Part shown: positions 4,593-7,585 of the stretch, piece by piece
Position numbering within the stretch: position 1 is the stretch's first letter
Layout: every line of letters begins with the position of its first letter
Assembly (NCBI GenBank): GCA_002059205.1
Contig: MVCQ01000061.1
Span: 1-7,585, forward strand
Source: Candidatus Latescibacteria bacterium 4484_107
Lineage (GTDB): Bacteria > Latescibacterota > 4484-107
Direction: 5' to 3'
Length of the DNA stretch: 7,585 bases
Translations under genes and position numbers: made by a program
Notes under the pieces: generated by a model
What the model was told of the DNA's origin: nothing
Seen by the model: the letters and a program-made list of their open reading frames with translations, nothing else
Database searches by the model: none

Positions 4593-7295
4593 TCAATGGG
4601 CTTCCAACCAATTCGCCCCGACGCCCACATCCACCTTGACGGGAACGGAGAGCTTCAGCGCGCCTTCCATCTCGGCTACCACGAGCGCTTTCACGTGATC
4701 CAACTCCTCCTTCGGGACTTCAAAGACCAATTCGTCGTGCACCTGAAGGATCATCTTGGCGCGGAGCTTCTCCGCCCCAAGCCGCCGGTGGATATGGATC
4801 ATCGCTCTTTTGATCAGATCCGCGGAAGTGCCCTGCACGGGCGTGTTCACCGCCGTGCGCTCGGCAAATTCCCGCATCTGCCGGTTCGAGCTGAGGATTT
4901 CCGGGAGATACCGCCTGCGACCCAGCATCGTGGTCACGTAGCCTTGCTCCCGCGCTTCCGCTATCATCCGGTCGGTGTACGCCTTCACCCCCGGATACTG
5001 CGCGAAATACGCCTCGATAAATTCCCGAGCCTCCGGTATCCCGATGTCTAACCTCCTGGCCAGCCCGTATGGACCCATCCCATAGATGATGCCGAAATTG
5101 ATGGTCTTCGCCCGCGCTCTCAACTCCGGCTCCACCGATTCCGGGGGGATGTCGAACACCAACACCGCGGTCTTGGTGTGAATATCCTCGTCTTTTTGGA
5201 ACGCCTCGATCAGCGTCGCATCCTCCGAAAGATGCGCCATAATCCGCAACTCGATCTGGGAATAATCCGCATCTAAGAGCAGCCAATCCTTATCACCCGC
5301 TATGAAAGCCCGGCGGATTTTTCGTCCGATCTCCGTGCGGATGGGGATGTTCTGAAAATTCGGATCGGAGGAAGAAAGCCTGCCCGTGGCCGTCACGGTC
5401 TGATTGAACGAGGTGTGAATGCGTCCGGTTTCCGGGTTCACCAGTTTGGGCAAGGCGTCCGCGTACGTGGATTTCAGCTTCATCAACTGCCGATAGTCCA
5501 GCAGCGTCTTCGGCAGTTCATGCTCCCGGGCCAGGTCTTCCAACACTTCCACGTCCGTGGAATACCCGGTCTTCGTCTTTTTCTTCGGAGGCAGCTTCAG
5601 CTTGTCAAAGAGGATATGGGCGAGTTGCCTGGTGGAATTGACGTTGAACTCCTCTCCGGCGGCCTCGTAAATCCGCGCCACGAGGGCCTTCAACTCTTCG
5701 TCCAGTTCGGAGGACATCCGGGTTAGAAAGGGCACATCCACGACCACTCCGTTCATCTCCATCTCGCGGAGCACCTCCATCAGCGGCATCTCCAACTCGT
5801 GAAAAAGCGCCTTCAGACCGCGCCCTTCCAACTCCGGCTCTAGCTTCTCCTTCAGGCGCAGCACCACCTCCGCATCCTCCCCGGAATACTCCGCGGCCTG
5901 CTCGATGGGAACCTCGGCAAAGCTGATCTGCTTTTTACCCTTTCCGATCAGGTCGCTGATGGGGATCATTTTGTGGTTCAGATAGGACAGGCTCAGCGCG
6001 TCCAGGTTGTGCCGCCGGCCAGAGGGATCCACCACGTAGGAGGCGATCATCGTGTCGAAGACGAAGCCTGCGGGGCGAATTCCAGCGCGGCAGAGTATCG
6101 TGGTATCGTACTTGATGTTCTGGCCGTACTTCTCGATCCGCGCGTCCTCGATGATCGGCTTGAGCTTTTTTAGAGTCAGCGACAAAGGCACATTGCGTTC
6201 ATCCGGTTCCTTCAACAGGGAAAAAGCCCGGTGTCCCACCGGAATATAAAACGCCTCGTAGGGTTCCAACGCGATGGAGATGCCCACGATTTCCGCCCGC
6301 ATTGCATCCACCGAAGTGGTCTCGAGGTCCACCGCGCAGCTTCGGTGCGCCCGGATGCGTACGATCAGATCGTCCAGTGTCTCCTTGGTCACCGTGTGAT
6401 ACACGGCTTTCCGCTCCGCTTCGGAGGGGGTGATCTCGCTTAGTAGCCGGCCGAACTCCAATTCCTTGAACAACGTGCTGAGTGCCTCCGGATCGAATCC
6501 CGTGAATTTCAATTCGTCCGGATCCAATTCCACTGGCGCGTCCGTGCGGATGATCACGAGGTCTTTGGAGAGCCGCGCCTGATCCGCGTGCTGGATCAAG
6601 TTCTCCCGGACGTTTTTCCTGCGTACTTCCGCTGCATGGGCGAGCACGCCCTCTATGTCGCCGTATTCCCGGATCAGGGCAATGGCGGTCTTTTCCCCCA
6701 CGCCCGGCACGCCCGGCACGTTGTCCGATGTGTCTCCCATCAGTCCCAGCACGTCCGTGACCCGATCCGGCCCCACGCCGAACCGCGCCCGCACGCCGTC
6801 CTCATTAATCTCCACCGCGTCTTCGCCCTTCCTGGGATTGATGAGCCGGACTTTCGGAGAGACCAACTGCATAAAGTCCTTGTCCCCGCTCACGATGACC
6901 GTCTCCATTCCCGCTTGGGCGGCCTTCTGCGCCAACGTACCGATTACGTCGTCGGCCTCGAACCCCTCCAACTCCATCATCGCTATGTTCATCGCCCGAA
7001 CCAGCTCGTGGATGCGCGGGATAGAGGATCGCATTTCGTCGGGCATCTTCTGACGCGTAGCCTTGTACGCCTCGTATTTTTCGTGACGAAAGGTGGGCTT
7101 CCCCGTATCAAATACGACCGCGATGTACTCCGGCTTTTCCTCCTCGATAAGCTTCAACAAAGCACGCGCAAACCCAAATGGTGCACTGGTGTTCTCTCCC
7201 TTGGAGTTGATCAGCGGATTTCGTATAAACGCAAAATAGGACCGATACGCCAGCGCGGATCCGTCTATGAGAAAAAGGCGTTTGGTTGGGGGCAT
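4593..7295 (-). CDS. polA: DNA polymerase I
   Basis: This 900-residue enzyme (E. coli 928) fills gaps, removes RNA primers and proofreads. The 5'-nuclease domain, about 5-290, has acidic sites D11, D63, E113/D115/D116, D138/D140 and the GDTSDNVPGVPGVGEKTA helix-hairpin-helix segment at 187-204. The 3'-5' exonuclease domain, about 300-490, is complete: D323/E325 (DLETTS), N393/D397 (GQNIKYD), Y470/D474 (YSGED). Polymerase motifs are A, DYSQIELR with D677; B, K730, F734, Y738 (KTINFGIIYG); and C, HDE with D854/E855. Spacings between A, B and C equal those in E. coli (705, 758, 883). The ATG at 7295 is chosen because GGGAGGG precedes it by five bases and MPPTKRLFLIDGSALAYRSY is the normal N-terminus. 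The frame is open upstream to 7574, but those 93 codons cross repeats and terminator-like hairpins. The next gene on the strand begins 201 bases after the stop. All activities look intact. Confidence 0.98.
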   Translation of the reverse strand: MPPTKRLFLIDGSALAYRSYFAFIRNPLINSKGENTSAPFGFARALLKLIEEEKPEYIAVVFDTGKPTFRHEKYEAYKATRQKMPDEMRSSIPRIHELVRAMNIAMMELEGFEADDVIGTLAQKAAQAGMETVIVSGDKDFMQLVSPKVRLINPRKGEDAVEINEDGVRARFGVGPDRVTDVLGLMGDTSDNVPGVPGVGEKTAIALIREYGDIEGVLAHAAEVRRKNVRENLIQHADQARLSKDLVIIRTDAPVELDPDELKFTGFDPEALSTLFKELEFGRLLSEITPSEAERKAVYHTVTKETLDDLIVRIRAHRSCAVDLETTSVDAMRAEIVGISIALEPYEAFYIPVGHRAFSLLKEPDERNVPLSLTLKKLKPIIEDARIEKYGQNIKYDTTILCRAGIRPAGFVFDTMIASYVVDPSGRRHNLDALSLSYLNHKMIPISDLIGKGKKQISFAEVPIEQAAEYSGEDAEVVLRLKEKLEPELEGRGLKALFHELEMPLMEVLREMEMNGVVVDVPFLTRMSSELDEELKALVARIYEAAGEEFNVNSTRQLAHILFDKLKLPPKKKTKTGYSTDVEVLEDLAREHELPKTLLDYRQLMKLKSTYADALPKLVNPETGRIHTSFNQTVTATGRLSSSDPNFQNIPIRTEIGRKIRRAFIAGDKDWLLLDADYSQIELRIMAHLSEDATLIEAFQKDEDIHTKTAVLVFDIPPESVEPELRARAKTINFGIIYGMGPYGLARRLDIGIPEAREFIEAYFAQYPGVKAYTDRMIAEAREQGYVTTMLGRRRYLPEILSSNRQMREFAERTAVNTPVQGTSADLIKRAMIHIHRRLGAEKLRAKMILQVHDELVFEVPKEELDHVKALVVAEMEGALKLSVPVKVDVGVGANWLEAH

Positions 7296-7300
7296 GGGAA

Positions 7301-7307
7301 CCCTCCC
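7301..7307 (-). promoter_or_regulatory. polA Shine-Dalgarno site
   Basis: GGGAGGG on the minus strand sits five bases before the ATG at 7295. It supports the 900-residue start over the longer upstream-open frame, whose extra codons have no comparable site and translate repeat DNA. Confidence 0.8.
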
Positions 7308-7355
7308 GGCGAAAATTTCAAAGATTTCAAAGATTGGTGAGTGAGCAACCGACAC

Positions 7356-7381
7356 AAAAAAGACGATCCTACAAGATCGCC
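7356..7381 (-). terminator. Hairpin plus U6, terminator-like, upstream of polA
   Basis: On the minus strand GGCGATC at 7381-7375 pairs with GATCGTC at 7368-7362, seven pairs including one G-U, closing a six-base loop TTGTAG. Six U follow at once at 7361-7356. This is the standard layout of an intrinsic terminator. It lies about 60 bases before the polA start on the same strand. It may end transcription from a gene to the right of the window or act as a leader attenuator; no polA promoter is evident between it and the gene. Confidence 0.5.
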
Positions 7382-7447
7382 CGTCCCGTCCTCTGCGTTT
7401 GGTCCATGTAAATTTCAAAATCTGGTGAGAAGTAGCGCGTTTCTCCG

Positions 7448-7490
7448 AAAAAAAAGACGATTCTCCATTCATTGCCATAGAAGCATCGCC
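7448..7490 (-). terminator. Second hairpin plus U8, terminator-like, upstream of polA
   Basis: On the minus strand GGCGAT at 7490-7485 pairs with ATCGTC at 7461-7456. An inner CTTC/GGAG helix extends it across a G-A mismatch, leaving a loop of about 13 bases, and eight U follow at 7455-7448. Its 3' half (ATCGTC then U run) is identical to that of the element at 7356-7381. The stem is weaker and longer-looped than that of its partner. The pair probably forms a tandem terminator for an upstream gene. Confidence 0.4.
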
Positions 7491-7585
7491 TGCGATTTCA
7501 ATGATTGCCAAGATTTCAAAGATTGCGGTGCAATGACGGGCTTCTCGATCCCGGTGATATTGCCACAATTTCAAAGAATTGGGGC

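Larger units (their letters stand above)
7316..7582. repeat. Six scattered TTTCAAAGATTGG-like repeats before polA
   Basis: Copies begin at 7316 and 7325 (two direct 9-base TTTCAAAGA units back to back), 7413 (TTTCAAAATCTGG), 7496 (TTTCAATGATTG), 7514 (TTTCAAAGATTG) and 7569 (TTTCAAAGAATTGG). Several end in TTG or TGG. They span the 290-base polA leader in one orientation and produce the false peptide pattern IFEIFEIF on the minus strand. They could be low-complexity intergenic filler or protein-binding sites; nothing here distinguishes these. Confidence 0.6.

Noticed and set aside
6588..7340. Open frame of 250 codons on the plus strand across the polA 5' end
   Set aside because: It is antisense to the conserved 5'-nuclease domain and has no family resemblance; a shadow frame.

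Overview
The window is an ordinary bacterial chromosomal segment of fairly high GC. It carries four protein genes separated by low-complexity, repeat-bearing gaps. Gene content and gap style (degenerate GCAGAG/GCAAAG blocks, TTTCAAAGATT blocks, small palindromes) fit a large-genome environmental or uncultivated bacterium. The sequence alone does not settle the phylum. The Pol I, the PspC proteins and the Shine-Dalgarno sites are all bacterial. No mobile element, CRISPR array, tRNA or rRNA was seen.

Layout: (1) 1-2580, plus strand: the last 859 codons of a LacZ-type family GH2 beta-galactosidase, whose start lies left of the window. (2) 2581-3142: a 562-base gap between convergent genes. Its left half is AT-rich with one promoter-like site, and its right half holds small palindromes, including an exact 15-base inverted pair. 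(3) 3143-3694, minus strand: a 183-residue membrane protein built from three copies of a LiaI/LiaF-like transmembrane module. (4) 3696-4391, minus strand: a 231-residue protein with two PspC domains flanking one more copy of the same module. Genes 3 and 4 are one base apart, and the Shine-Dalgarno site of gene 3 lies inside the end of gene 4, so they form a coupled pair. (5) 4392-4592: a gap holding an imperfect long inverted repeat. (6) 4593-7295, minus strand: full-length DNA polymerase I (polA) with intact 5'-nuclease, proofreading and polymerase motifs. (7) 7296-7585: the polA leader, with six copies of a short TTTCAAAGATT-like repeat and two hairpin-plus-U-run structures on the polA strand.

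Functionally, polA is a housekeeping repair and replication gene. The PspC/LiaF-like pair probably acts in envelope-stress sensing or membrane maintenance, but no PspA, PspB, LiaR or LiaS partner is in view. The beta-galactosidase is an independent carbohydrate-use gene facing the pair. I found no convincing wholly new system. The best leads are the modular PspC/LiaF-TM pair, the hairpin family at 3026-3128, and the twin terminator-like elements before polA.
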